Shown: in pieces, positions 1 through 5,273 of the stretch
Layout: each line of letters opens with the position of its first letter
Position numbering within the stretch: the first letter of the stretch is position 1
Assembly (NCBI GenBank): GCA_021774355.1
Contig: JAJFJE010000311.1
Coordinates: 1 to 5,273, forward strand
Reading direction: 5' to 3'
Source of the DNA: Alphaproteobacteria bacterium
GTDB taxonomy: Bacteria > Pseudomonadota > Alphaproteobacteria > Zavarziniales > Zavarziniaceae
DNA: 5,273 nucleotides
Made by a program: the position numbers and the translations under genes
Notes under the pieces: generated by a model
Told to the model about the DNA's origin: nothing
What the model saw: only the letters and a program-made list of their open reading frames with translations
The model's database searches: none

Positions 1-791
1 TCAAGGAAGTGCATTATTTCGACACCGTCCACGTCCCGGCCCATCAGGATTTCCAGGCCCGCCGGGCCCGCCGGTCGCGCCAGATCATGGCGCACCAGAT
101 CGCGCCGACCATCGCCCATCGCGCCGCCCTGTTCGTTCTGACCGAGCTGTTTCGGCATCGCACCGCGCGCCGCTATGTCGCCGAACACCGCTTCGCGGCG
201 GCAATGGCGGCGGACCCGATCGACGACCGGTGGTATGCCGGGCTGTTCGCGGGGGCCCGGCCGGACCAGGTAACCTGCGACTTCACCCCGGCCTATGCCC
301 TGCTTCCCGATAGCGGCATCGCCCACATGCGGCGCCTGTGCCCGGATGCCCAGATCCTGTATATCCTGCGCAATCCGGTCGAACGGGCGCTCAGCCATGC
401 CCGCATGCTGGTGGTCCGCAACCAGCGGCCGCGGACCACCGAGCATCTCGTCGAACTGCTGGACAGCCCGGTACTGACCGGCCAGGACGACAGCCTGTCG
501 ATCATCGACCGGTGGCAGGCGGCCTGGCCCGACGGGCGCTTCAAGGTCCTGTTCTTCGACGATATCGCGCGGCAGCCACAGCACCTGCTCCGCCAGGTCT
601 GCGCCGGCGTGGGCCTCGACTACCGGGAGCGCTATTTCAAGCGGGCCCACCGGGTGGTCTATCCCGGCCCGGATATTGCGGTACCGGACCACGTCACAAT
701 GATGCTGCGGCAGCGCTATGCCGACCTTCTTGCCGGCTTGCGCGCCCGCTTTCCCACCCAGACCGCCGCCTGGCCAGACCCCCAGGGATAA
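1..791 (+). CDS. Sulfotransferase domain protein, 5'-truncated by window edge
   Basis: This is probably a PAPS-dependent sulfotransferase of the heparan-sulfate N-sulfotransferase-like bacterial type, which moves a sulfuryl group from PAPS to a hydroxyl or amine acceptor. The frame is open to the left edge (full codons start at base 3). The first residues read KEVHYFD, matching the KExHYF segment that follows the 5'-phosphosulfate loop in this family, so the GTG at 9 is internal and the N-terminus with that loop lies outside the window. About 262 residues remain. Visible landmarks are CDFTPAYALLP near 273-308 (the family's 'GExTPxY' segment) and ILYILRNPVERALSHARM at 354-407, the 3'-phosphate-binding loop with its conserved Arg and Ser. 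The C-terminal YFKRAHRVVYPGP region also fits the family. The gene ends with TAA, 32 bp from the oppositely oriented second sulfotransferase. The acceptor substrate cannot be read from sequence. Confidence 0.88.
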   Translation, partial: KEVHYFDTVHVPAHQDFQARRARRSRQIMAHQIAPTIAHRAALFVLTELFRHRTARRYVAEHRFAAAMAADPIDDRWYAGLFAGARPDQVTCDFTPAYALLPDSGIAHMRRLCPDAQILYILRNPVERALSHARMLVVRNQRPRTTEHLVELLDSPVLTGQDDSLSIIDRWQAAWPDGRFKVLFFDDIARQPQHLLRQVCAGVGLDYRERYFKRAHRVVYPGPDIAVPDHVTMMLRQRYADLLAGLRARFPTQTAAWPDPQG

Positions 792-823
792 TCCCCCCGC
801 GACCGGGGTCGCCGGCAAAGCCG

Positions 824-1534
824 CTAATCGGCAAGGGTCTCGGGATAGAACCGTTCGAGCATCGGCCGGAAATGCGCGCGGACATAGTCGATCACGCCGC
901 GCGGCAATTCGCTGCGCCAGGCCTCGGGATGGCCGGACCGGTAGGCCGACGTCTCGTCGACCTGACCGGGCTCCCGGCCGCCCGACATGGCATGGAAGGT
1001 GAAGGGGGCCGGATCCGGCCAGGCCAGCGCCGCGCCCTCTTCGCCGACGGCGCGGGACAGGGCCTGATCGATGCGCTCGCCAAAATCCTCCATGCGCACG
1101 GTCACACAGCGTTCATCGTCGTAGTTCCACTGCCGCAGGCCGCAAAGCGGCCCAGGCGTTCGGGGGAAGAAATCATTCCGCTCGCAAAAGGCCAGGGTCA
1201 GGGCCTTGCCCTCGTCGGCCGAACACCGCTCGAGCACCCGGCGCTGCGCCGCGAGAATCGGCAGGCCCTCGACCGTGTGCGACCGCAGATGGGAATAATA
1301 GGCGGACTGCAGGACGTTCAGCGGATTTCGAATGATGTGAACCACCCGCCAGCAGATGAACTTGTCCAGGAAGGGATATGACGCATTACTCAGGAAGCTG
1401 ACCTGGTGGCGCGGCGAGGGCCGAACATTACCGCGGGCCGAGGGGAAGAACGACAGGCCGTTGTCGGCACACAGCTTCTGAATGTAACGGGCGCTGACGG
1501 TCGACGCGCATTTGTGGTGGGTGACAAACAGCAT
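824..1534 (-). CDS. Small sulfotransferase family protein
   Basis: A complete 236-residue protein with sulfotransferase landmarks. The 5'-phosphosulfate-binding loop is at the extreme N-terminus (HHKCAST, residues 6-12). The 3'-phosphate-binding loop is VVHIIRNPLNVLQSAYYSH (residues 64-82). A C-terminal RSGHPEAWR (199-207) is a degenerate form of the RxGxxGxWK motif that contacts the nucleotide. The expected role is PAPS-dependent sulfation; the acceptor is unknown. There is no signal peptide or membrane segment, so it is probably cytosolic. The ATG at 1534 is preferred: the frame opens only 12 codons upstream, after a stop, with no other ATG, GTG or TTG there, and a GGA lies about 10 bases before it. 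It shares little sequence with its convergent neighbour beyond the two binding loops, so it is not a recent duplicate. It lies 149 bp downstream of the LysR gene on the same strand, so read-through from that gene is possible but unproven. Confidence 0.85.
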   Translation of the reverse strand: MLFVTHHKCASTVSARYIQKLCADNGLSFFPSARGNVRPSPRHQVSFLSNASYPFLDKFICWRVVHIIRNPLNVLQSAYYSHLRSHTVEGLPILAAQRRVLERCSADEGKALTLAFCERNDFFPRTPGPLCGLRQWNYDDERCVTVRMEDFGERIDQALSRAVGEEGAALAWPDPAPFTFHAMSGGREPGQVDETSAYRSGHPEAWRSELPRGVIDYVRAHFRPMLERFYPETLAD

Positions 1535-1587
1535 GATCCATTCCGCGCTTGAGCGAGTTCGGCCGTGGCGTCAAGGGCGGCCATCGT

Positions 1588-1645
1588 CCCGACCGACCCG
1601 GGCTGCGTCAAGCCGGATCGGAAGAAACGTCCTGGGTCGATCGGG
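1588..1645. repeat. Imperfect inverted repeat between LysR gene and sulfotransferase
   Basis: The arms are 1588-1602 (CCCGACCGACCCGGG) and 1631-1645 (CCTGGGTCGATCGGG). They match as inverted copies at 13 of 15 positions, separated by 28 bp. In a minus-strand transcript one of the two mismatches would be a G-U wobble. The repeat fills part of the 149-bp gap after the LysR stop and before the sulfotransferase start. It could act as a weak terminator for the regulator gene or a leader hairpin of the sulfotransferase mRNA. There is no U-tract next to it, and in DNA this GC-rich some inverted repeats arise by chance. The rest of the gap shows no plausible gene. Confidence 0.35.
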
Positions 1646-1683
1646 CGGCCCCGGACGGCGCGGTGCCGGCAGGCCGGCCATCC

Positions 1684-2556
1684 CTATCTCACGTCGTCCG
1701 CCGGCGGCGTGCTGATTGCTCCGATCATATGGGCGAAGAAAGACCGGACCCGCGCAGTGCCGAAAAGTTCCGGCGGGGTGAGCAGCCAGACCTCCTGGCT
1801 GAAGCCGGGCAGATCGGGCGACAGGCGTTCCAGGCCGGCCTCCCGGTCCCCCAGGCTGGCCGGCAGAAAGGCAATGCCGATCCCGGCCTGGACCGCCCTC
1901 AGCATAATCAGGGCGGTATCGACCCGGGCGGCGATCCGCGCCATGGGCACATTGGTCGCCAGCCAGGCATCGCCGATCTTGGCGTCGAGGCTGGCGACAT
2001 AGGTTACCCAGGGCAGGCGGGACAGGTCGCGGTGCCCGGCGCTTGCCACCAGGGCGCGCGCCGCGAAAATGGCATATTCGAAACGCTGCAGGCGCTGCCC
2101 CACCGTCCCTTCCGATGGCCGGTTGGTCATGCGCAACGCGACATCCGCCTCCCGCCGGGACAGGTTATGCAGCCGGTTGTCCACGGCGATTTCCAGATCG
2201 ATCCCCGGATAGGCCTTGCACAGCCCGGCCAGGACATCGGCATAGGCCCAGGCCAGCAGGTCGATGGTGGTGAGCTTCAAGGGCCCGGCCAGCCGGGTAT
2301 CCTGCCCGACGACCTGGCGCTCGAGGTCCAGCACGTCGCTCTCCACCGCCAGGGCGACGTCGAGCACGGCACTGCCGGCAACCGTCAGGATCGGGTTCGT
2401 CCAGCGCCCCTCGACCAGGCGCGCGCCATAGCGCCGTTCGAGATCACGCAGCCGGCGGATCACCGTGGTGTGGGTGACCCCCAGAACCTTGGCCGCTGCG
2501 CCCAGGCTGCCATAACGCTGCAGGGCCACCAGATAGGCGAGATCACCCCAATACAC
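1684..2556 (-). CDS. LysR-family transcriptional regulator
   Basis: A LysR-type DNA-binding regulator of 290 residues, close to the usual family length of about 300. The N-terminal winged helix-turn-helix spans roughly residues 5-50 (DLAYLVALQRYGSLGAAAKV, then GVTHTTVIRRLRDLERRYGA), the most diagnostic part. A linker helix follows at about 65-85. The periplasmic-binding-protein-like effector domain covers about 90-280, with typical segments such as LSRREADVALRM and AVQAGIGIAFLPASLGD. I chose the GTG at 2556 because it gives a standard LysR N-terminus (MYWGDLAYL) and has AAAGGGG six bases upstream. The frame extends to a TTG at 2616, but that adds 20 atypical residues and would start inside the divergent control region. 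It is transcribed away from the AhpD-like gene, so that gene is its most likely target, along with autoregulation. The effector is unknown. Confidence 0.92.
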   Translation of the reverse strand: MYWGDLAYLVALQRYGSLGAAAKVLGVTHTTVIRRLRDLERRYGARLVEGRWTNPILTVAGSAVLDVALAVESDVLDLERQVVGQDTRLAGPLKLTTIDLLAWAYADVLAGLCKAYPGIDLEIAVDNRLHNLSRREADVALRMTNRPSEGTVGQRLQRFEYAIFAARALVASAGHRDLSRLPWVTYVASLDAKIGDAWLATNVPMARIAARVDTALIMLRAVQAGIGIAFLPASLGDREAGLERLSPDLPGFSQEVWLLTPPELFGTARVRSFFAHMIGAISTPPADDVR

Positions 2557-2562
2557 CGCGCG

Positions 2563-2570
2563 CCCCTTTG
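2563..2570 (-). promoter_or_regulatory. Ribosome-binding site of the LysR gene
   Basis: On the minus strand this reads CAAAGGGG, with a 6-base spacer before the GTG at 2556. It is the strongest purine-rich Shine-Dalgarno candidate near any of the possible starts (2616 TTG, 2583 GTG, 2556 GTG) and is the main reason for choosing 2556. Confidence 0.6.
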
Positions 2571-2659
2571 AACGAATTTGCACAGAATTTTCGCGAACTC
2601 TCGCCTTTAATTCCAATTCTGCACAGCCAATCCTTGGCCGATCAAGACGGCAACGAGAC

Positions 2660-2664
2660 GAGGA
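2660..2664 (+). promoter_or_regulatory. Ribosome-binding site of the AhpD-like gene
   Basis: GAGGA lies four bases before the GTG at 2669. It supports this GTG start; no ATG in the same frame gives a plausible upstream alternative. Confidence 0.5.
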
Positions 2665-2668
2665 CAGC

Positions 2669-3220
2669 GTGAACGGATTTCCCCTTCATACCGCAGAGAC
2701 GGCGCCCGAGGGCGCAAAACAGCGTCTGGCGAAGATCGAAAGCGCCCTGGGCTTCATTCCCAACGTCCTGGCTGCCCAGGCGGAAGCGCCCGCTTTGCTC
2801 GAGGGCTATCAGAGCCTGTCGACCATCTTCGATCGGACCAGCCTGTCGCCGGTGGAGCGCCAGGTGGTGCTGATGACCGCCAGCTTCGAGAATGACTGCC
2901 GCTTCTGCATGGCGGCCCATTCCTGGGTTGCCCGGCGCCAGGGCATAGAAGCGCCGGTGATCGACGCGTTGCGGGCCGGGACGGCGATTGCCGATGCCCG
3001 TCTGGACGCGCTGCACCGCTATACACGGGCGGTCGTGGTCGGTCGCGGCAAGGTTCCCGACAGTGACGTCGCCGCCCTGCTGGCGGCCGGCTTCACCCGG
3101 CAGAACGCCCTCGAGGTGGTGCTGGGCGTGGCCTTGAAGGTCCTGACCAACTACACCAACAGCATTGCCGGGGTGACCCCGAACGAGGCCTTCCGCGACA
3201 CGTTCTGGACCAAGCCCTGA
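2669..3220 (+). CDS. Carboxymuconolactone decarboxylase / AhpD-like family protein
   Basis: A 183-residue, probably cytosolic and all-helical protein of the CMD/AhpD-like fold. The diagnostic element is ENDCRFCMAAHS (residues 74-85), giving the CxxCxxxH redox motif with C77, C80 and H84. It is preceded by LSPVERQVVLMTASF (59-73), the family's conserved helix with an acidic residue. In AhpD this Cys pair and His support peroxidase or disulfide-reductase chemistry; other members are decarboxylases or of unknown function. The N-terminal part (ALGFIPNVLAAQAEAPALLEGY, in two consecutive stretches at 26-35 and 36-47) resembles the 'lGfvPNl...' start of many peroxidase-related CMD proteins. Both cysteines are present, so thiol-disulfide chemistry is possible. 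It is divergent from the LysR gene, suggesting LysR-controlled expression, perhaps in response to an electrophile or oxidant (inference). A strong hairpin follows 20 bp after the stop. Exact substrate unknown. Confidence 0.88.
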   Translation: MNGFPLHTAETAPEGAKQRLAKIESALGFIPNVLAAQAEAPALLEGYQSLSTIFDRTSLSPVERQVVLMTASFENDCRFCMAAHSWVARRQGIEAPVIDALRAGTAIADARLDALHRYTRAVVVGRGKVPDSDVAALLAAGFTRQNALEVVLGVALKVLTNYTNSIAGVTPNEAFRDTFWTKP

Positions 3221-3240
3221 GGGCGGTCGGGCGCGACCGA

Positions 3241-3272
3241 AGCGCCGCCCCTCGGGCAGCAGGGGCGGCGCT
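3241..3272 (+). terminator. Perfect 12-bp hairpin after the AhpD-like gene
   Basis: AGCGCCGCCCCT (3241-3252) and AGGGGCGGCGCT (3261-3272) are exact inverted copies around an 8-base loop. It begins 20 bp after the stop codon of the AhpD-like gene. The stem is very GC-rich and stable, but what follows (GTTCCGCTTTA) is only mildly T-rich, so it is an atypical intrinsic terminator. It probably separates the AhpD-like gene from the decarboxylase downstream. Confidence 0.7.
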
Positions 3273-3320
3273 GTTCCGCTTTACCCGGTGCCGCCATACG
3301 GGCATAGAGGGTGCACAGCG

Positions 3321-3327
3321 GTGGGAG
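3321..3327 (+). promoter_or_regulatory. Ribosome-binding site of the decarboxylase gene
   Basis: GTGGGAG ends seven bases before the ATG at 3335. The alternative in-frame GTG at 3311 has its purine run (AGAGG) directly touching the start codon, which is too close to work well. This site therefore favours 3335. Confidence 0.5.
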
Positions 3328-3334
3328 CACGGCG

Positions 3335-4465
3335 ATGAAGCACAAGCGGTTCACCTCGGTCGATGCCGTGGTCGAGGCCCTCAACCCCAGCTACCCGATC
3401 CTGTGCGTCCACCCCGACCGGCTTGCCCGCAGCGCCCAGGCCTTCATCAGGGGCTTCCCGGGACGGGTGCTCTATGCGGTCAAATGCAACCCCCACCCGG
3501 TCGTCCTTCAGGCCCTGTGGGCCGCCGGAATTCGTCATTTCGACACGGCGTCGCTGAACGAAATCGCCCAGGTCAAGGAGATGCTGCCGGACGCCGAATG
3601 CTATTTCAATCATCCGGTCAAGGGCCGCGCCGCGATCGAAGCGGCCGACAAGATCTACGGCCTGGACACCTGGGTGGTCGATTCCGTCGACGAACTCGAC
3701 AAGATCGAGGAAGAGGTCGGCCGCCAGCCGGATGTCATCCAGGTCCGGCTCCAGACGGCGCCGGGCTATGCTGCTTTCGACCTGTCGCTGAAATTCGGTG
3801 CCAGCCGGGCGGAGGCGGTCGCCTTGCTGCGCGACGTCGTCCGCCGCGGCTACCAGCCGGCCCTGTCCTTCCATGTCGGGTCGCAGTGCCGCACCCCCGA
3901 GGCCTACAGCCTGGCCATTGCCGAAGCCGGCCTGGTCGCCGCCGAAGCCGGGGTCGGACTGCGCTACCTCAATGTCGGTGGCGGCTTCCCCGCCCATTAC
4001 CGGGGCACCCAGATTGCCCCCCACGACGTGTTCTTCGCCGCCATCCGCGACGCCGTCAGACCGCTCGGCCTGCCGGCAACCTGCGAGGTCCTGTGCGAGC
4101 CCGGCCGCGCCCTGGTGGTCGAGGGCTGCACCCTGCTGGTCCAGGTGCATCTGCGCAAGGGCGCCAGCCTCTACGTCAATGACGGCATCTATGGCTCGCT
4201 GTCCGAGCTGAATGTCAGCCGGCTGACGCCGCCGGTGCGCCTGATCCGCGCCCGCAACGTGCCCATGTCACGGAATTTTGCGCCCTTCCGGATCTTCGGC
4301 CCGACCTGCGACAGCCTCGACGTGCTGCCCGAGCCCTTCGTCCTGCCCGACGACGTCACCGATGGCGACTGGATCGAGATCGGCCAGGTCGGCGCCTATT
4401 CCAATGCGCTCGCCTCGCATTTCAACGGCTTCTACTGCGACACCGTGGTCGAGATCGTCGCCTGA
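3335..4465 (+). CDS. Ornithine decarboxylase-type PLP enzyme (fold type III)
   Basis: A PLP-dependent basic amino acid decarboxylase of the alanine-racemase-fold (eukaryote-like ODC) group. The expected reaction is ornithine to putrescine plus CO2, the entry to polyamine synthesis. The protein has 376 residues, normal for bacterial members. The catalytic set is complete: PLP lysine K50 in YAVKCNP, H180 in FHVGSQ (stacks on the cofactor), the phosphate-binding GGGFP at 215-219, EPGR at 255-258, C325-D326 in GPTCDSLD (catalytic cysteine and substrate aspartate of ODC), and Y355 in GAYS. The GPTCDSLD motif and the length argue against diaminopimelate decarboxylase and arginine decarboxylase. Some bacterial relatives also use lysine, so dual ODC/LDC activity is possible. 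The N-terminal barrel domain and C-terminal beta domain are both present; active sites in this family form across a homodimer. ATG 3335 is chosen over GTG 3311 on ribosome-binding-site spacing. It appears to be a single-gene unit, flanked by hairpins on both sides. Confidence 0.93.
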   Translation: MKHKRFTSVDAVVEALNPSYPILCVHPDRLARSAQAFIRGFPGRVLYAVKCNPHPVVLQALWAAGIRHFDTASLNEIAQVKEMLPDAECYFNHPVKGRAAIEAADKIYGLDTWVVDSVDELDKIEEEVGRQPDVIQVRLQTAPGYAAFDLSLKFGASRAEAVALLRDVVRRGYQPALSFHVGSQCRTPEAYSLAIAEAGLVAAEAGVGLRYLNVGGGFPAHYRGTQIAPHDVFFAAIRDAVRPLGLPATCEVLCEPGRALVVEGCTLLVQVHLRKGASLYVNDGIYGSLSELNVSRLTPPVRLIRARNVPMSRNFAPFRIFGPTCDSLDVLPEPFVLPDDVTDGDWIEIGQVGAYSNALASHFNGFYCDTVVEIVA

Positions 4466-4497
4466 CGGGCCCGTCCCGGCGCCGCGGGCGGCCCGTC
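4464..4497. terminator. Hairpin at convergent junction of decarboxylase and ABC-F genes
   Basis: GACGGGCC (4464-4471) and GGCCCGTC (4490-4497) are exact 8-bp inverted arms. Inside them CCCG (4475-4478) can pair with CGGG (4485-4488), extending the stem past a small internal loop. The left arm starts within the TGA stop of the decarboxylase and the right arm ends 12 bp before the stop of the opposing ABC-F gene, so one structure could serve both transcripts. The left arm is also part of the 12-bp palindrome GACGGGCCCGTC (4464-4475), a competing fold. No T-tract is present on either side, so termination strength is uncertain. Confidence 0.5.
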
Positions 4498-4509
4498 CCG
4501 TGGCGCCTG

Positions 4510-5273
4510 CTAGCCTTCGATTTCCTCGCGCAGCATTTCCAGCTCGAGCCAGCGGTCCTCGGCTCCGGCCAGGGCCTTCTGGGCCGCGTCCAGGCCGGCC
4601 GCCACAGCCTGGAAGCCGCCGGGATCGTCGGCAAACAGATGGGGATCGGCCAGACGTGCCTCGGCCCGGGCGATTTCCGCCTGCAGGCGGGCGATCTCGC
4701 CGGGCAAGGTCGCCAGGGCGTGCTTGTCCTTGAAGCTGAGCTTGCGCCGCGCCGGCGCCGCGCTTCGTGCCATGGCCGGCGGAGGGGCGCCCGCCGCCCT
4801 GCCATCCTGGCCCGCCGCCCCGCCATCCTGGCGCGCCGTGACCCCCTGCCCGCGCTGGGCCACCATGTCGCTATAGCCGCCGGCATAATCCTGCCAGCGC
4901 CCGTCGCCTTCATAGGCCAGCACCGTGGTCGCCACCCGGTCGAGGAAATCGCGGTCGTGGCTGACCACCAGGACGGTGCCGGGATAGTCGCCCAGCATCT
5001 CCTCCAGAAGGTCGAGGGTTTCCAGGTCGAGATCGTTGGTCGGCTCGTCCAGGACCAGAAGGTTGGACGGCCGGGCCAGCGCCCGGGCCAGCATCAGCCG
5101 GCCCCGTTCGCCACCGGACAGGCGGCCGATCGGCGTGCGCGCTTGTTCCGGACTGAACAGAAAGTCCTTCATATAGCTGACCACGTGGCGGGTTTCGTTG
5201 CCGATGCGGACGCTGTCGCTGCCGCCGCCGGTCAGGGCGTCGCTCAGGGTCACGGTCGGCTCCAGCGCCGCCC
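4510..5273 (-). CDS. uup: Uup-like ABC-F ATPase, C-terminal part (5' cut by window edge)
   Basis: The C-terminal part of a soluble ABC-F protein: two ATPase domains without membrane segments, acting on ribosomes or, for Uup, also linked to DNA stability. The frame runs off the right edge in codon phase, reading AALEPTVTLSDAL, so the GTG at 5253 is internal. About 254 residues remain. They include the end of the second ATPase domain: SYMKDFLFSPEQA, the signature LSGGERGRLMLARAL, Walker B LLVLDEPTNDLD, and the H-loop VVSHDRDFLD. Next comes the GRWQDYAGGYSD segment typical of Uup, then an Ala/Gly/Pro-rich linker with a short tandem repeat. Last is a charged helical tail beginning KLSFKDKHALATLPGEI and ending ELEMLREEIEG. 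This tail matches the coiled-coil C-terminal domain of Uup, which distinguishes it from EttA and favours Uup. It is convergent with the decarboxylase. The first ATPase domain and start lie outside the window. Confidence 0.92.
   Translation of the reverse strand, partial: AALEPTVTLSDALTGGGSDSVRIGNETRHVVSYMKDFLFSPEQARTPIGRLSGGERGRLMLARALARPSNLLVLDEPTNDLDLETLDLLEEMLGDYPGTVLVVSHDRDFLDRVATTVLAYEGDGRWQDYAGGYSDMVAQRGQGVTARQDGGAAGQDGRAAGAPPPAMARSAAPARRKLSFKDKHALATLPGEIARLQAEIARAEARLADPHLFADDPGGFQAVAAGLDAAQKALAGAEDRWLELEMLREEIEG
4801..4838. repeat. Two-copy 21-bp tandem repeat in the ABC-F linker
   Basis: GCCATCCTGGCCCGCCG (4801-4817) recurs at 4822-4838 with one change (16 of 17 bases), a 21-bp period. 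It stays in frame and encodes two seven-residue units, ARQDGGA and AGQDGRA, in the flexible linker between the second ATPase domain and the C-terminal coiled coil. It looks like a recent in-frame duplication of a disordered stretch and could vary in copy number between strains. Confidence 0.6.

Larger units (their letters stand above)
2557..2668. promoter_or_regulatory. Divergent control region (LysR / AhpD-like gene) with paired repeats
   Basis: These 112 bp separate the divergent starts at 2556 (minus) and 2669 (plus), and the middle is clearly more AT-rich than its surroundings. TGCACAG occurs twice in direct orientation, at 2579-2585 and 2620-2626, 41 bp apart (close to four helical turns). 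Each copy is preceded by AATT (AATTTGCACAG and AATTCTGCACAG). The same sites also contain an exact 7-bp inverted pair, CAGAATT at 2583-2589 and AATTCTG at 2615-2621. An 8-bp palindrome, TTCGCGAA, lies between them at 2590-2597. This layout is what one would expect for binding sites of the LysR protein, but I could not identify a clean T-N11-A dyad. Promoter boxes in either direction are too weak to assign. Confidence 0.55.

Noticed and set aside
9..11. GTG at 9 as the start of the first sulfotransferase
   Set aside because: Codons upstream (AAG GAA) complete the family motif KExHYF, so the real start lies left of the window.
792..823. Possible terminator between the convergent sulfotransferases (CCCC/GGGG and GCCG/CGGC pairs)
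   Set aside because: The stems are only 4 bp with no T-tract, too weak to call in sequence this GC-rich.
338..1381. Long + strand open frame of about 347 codons
   Set aside because: It overlaps the end of the first sulfotransferase in another frame and lies antisense to the second. Its product is Pro/Arg/Gly-rich with no recognisable motif, as expected of shadow frames in GC-rich DNA.
1665..1678. GCCGG/CCGGC hairpin with tetraloop just after the LysR stop
   Set aside because: A 5-bp stem with no U-tract on the minus strand; common by chance at this base composition.
1549..2571. Long + strand open frame of about 340 codons opposite the LysR gene
   Set aside because: It is antisense to a clear LysR gene. 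The product is low-complexity, rich in Gln, Gly, Pro and Asp, with no known domain.
3280..3308. Possible promoter for the decarboxylase: TTTACC, 17-bp spacer, CATAGA
   Set aside because: The spacing is right but the boxes match the consensus at only 4 and 3 of 6 positions; not distinguishable from chance.
3281..4150. Minus-strand open frame of about 289 codons opposite the decarboxylase
   Set aside because: It is the complement of a gene with a complete catalytic motif set, and its product shows no domain.
1..5273. A novel multi-gene system, mobile element, CRISPR array or RNA gene
   Set aside because: No transposase, integrase, regularly spaced repeats, tRNA-like or rRNA-like sequence was seen. 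All genes belong to well-known families and are split into several transcription units.

Overview
The window is strongly GC-rich, with dense coding on both strands. Start codons are often GTG, and every complete gene has the G/C-heavy third positions of a high-GC proteobacterium. The fold-type III (eukaryote-like) ornithine decarboxylase and the general gene style suggest an alphaproteobacterium, possibly Rhodospirillales-like. That placement is inference, since there is no rRNA or lineage marker here.

Layout from left to right: (1) the C-terminal part of a PAPS-dependent sulfotransferase on the + strand, cut by the left edge (1-791). (2) A second, distantly related small sulfotransferase on the - strand, tail-to-tail with the first (824-1534). 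(3) A 149-bp gap holding an imperfect inverted repeat. (4) A LysR-family regulator on the - strand (1684-2556, using a GTG start with a good ribosome-binding site). (5) A 112-bp divergent control region with paired repeats. (6) A carboxymuconolactone-decarboxylase/AhpD-like protein on the + strand (2669-3220), followed by a perfect 12-bp hairpin. (7) A complete PLP-dependent ornithine/lysine-type decarboxylase on the + strand (3335-4465). (8) A hairpin at the convergent junction. (9) The C-terminal part of a Uup-like ABC-F ATPase on the - strand, cut by the right edge (4510-5273).

The genes do not form one operon. The most plausible functional pairing is the LysR regulator with the divergent AhpD-like gene, a standard LysR arrangement. 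The decarboxylase (putrescine/polyamine synthesis) and the ABC-F protein look like separate housekeeping transcription units. The two sulfotransferases suggest sulfation of a surface polysaccharide, lipid or small molecule, but no substrate or sulfate-activation gene is visible. I see no mobile element, CRISPR array, tRNA or rRNA. I found no convincing evidence of a new multi-gene system; the observations listed are modest.
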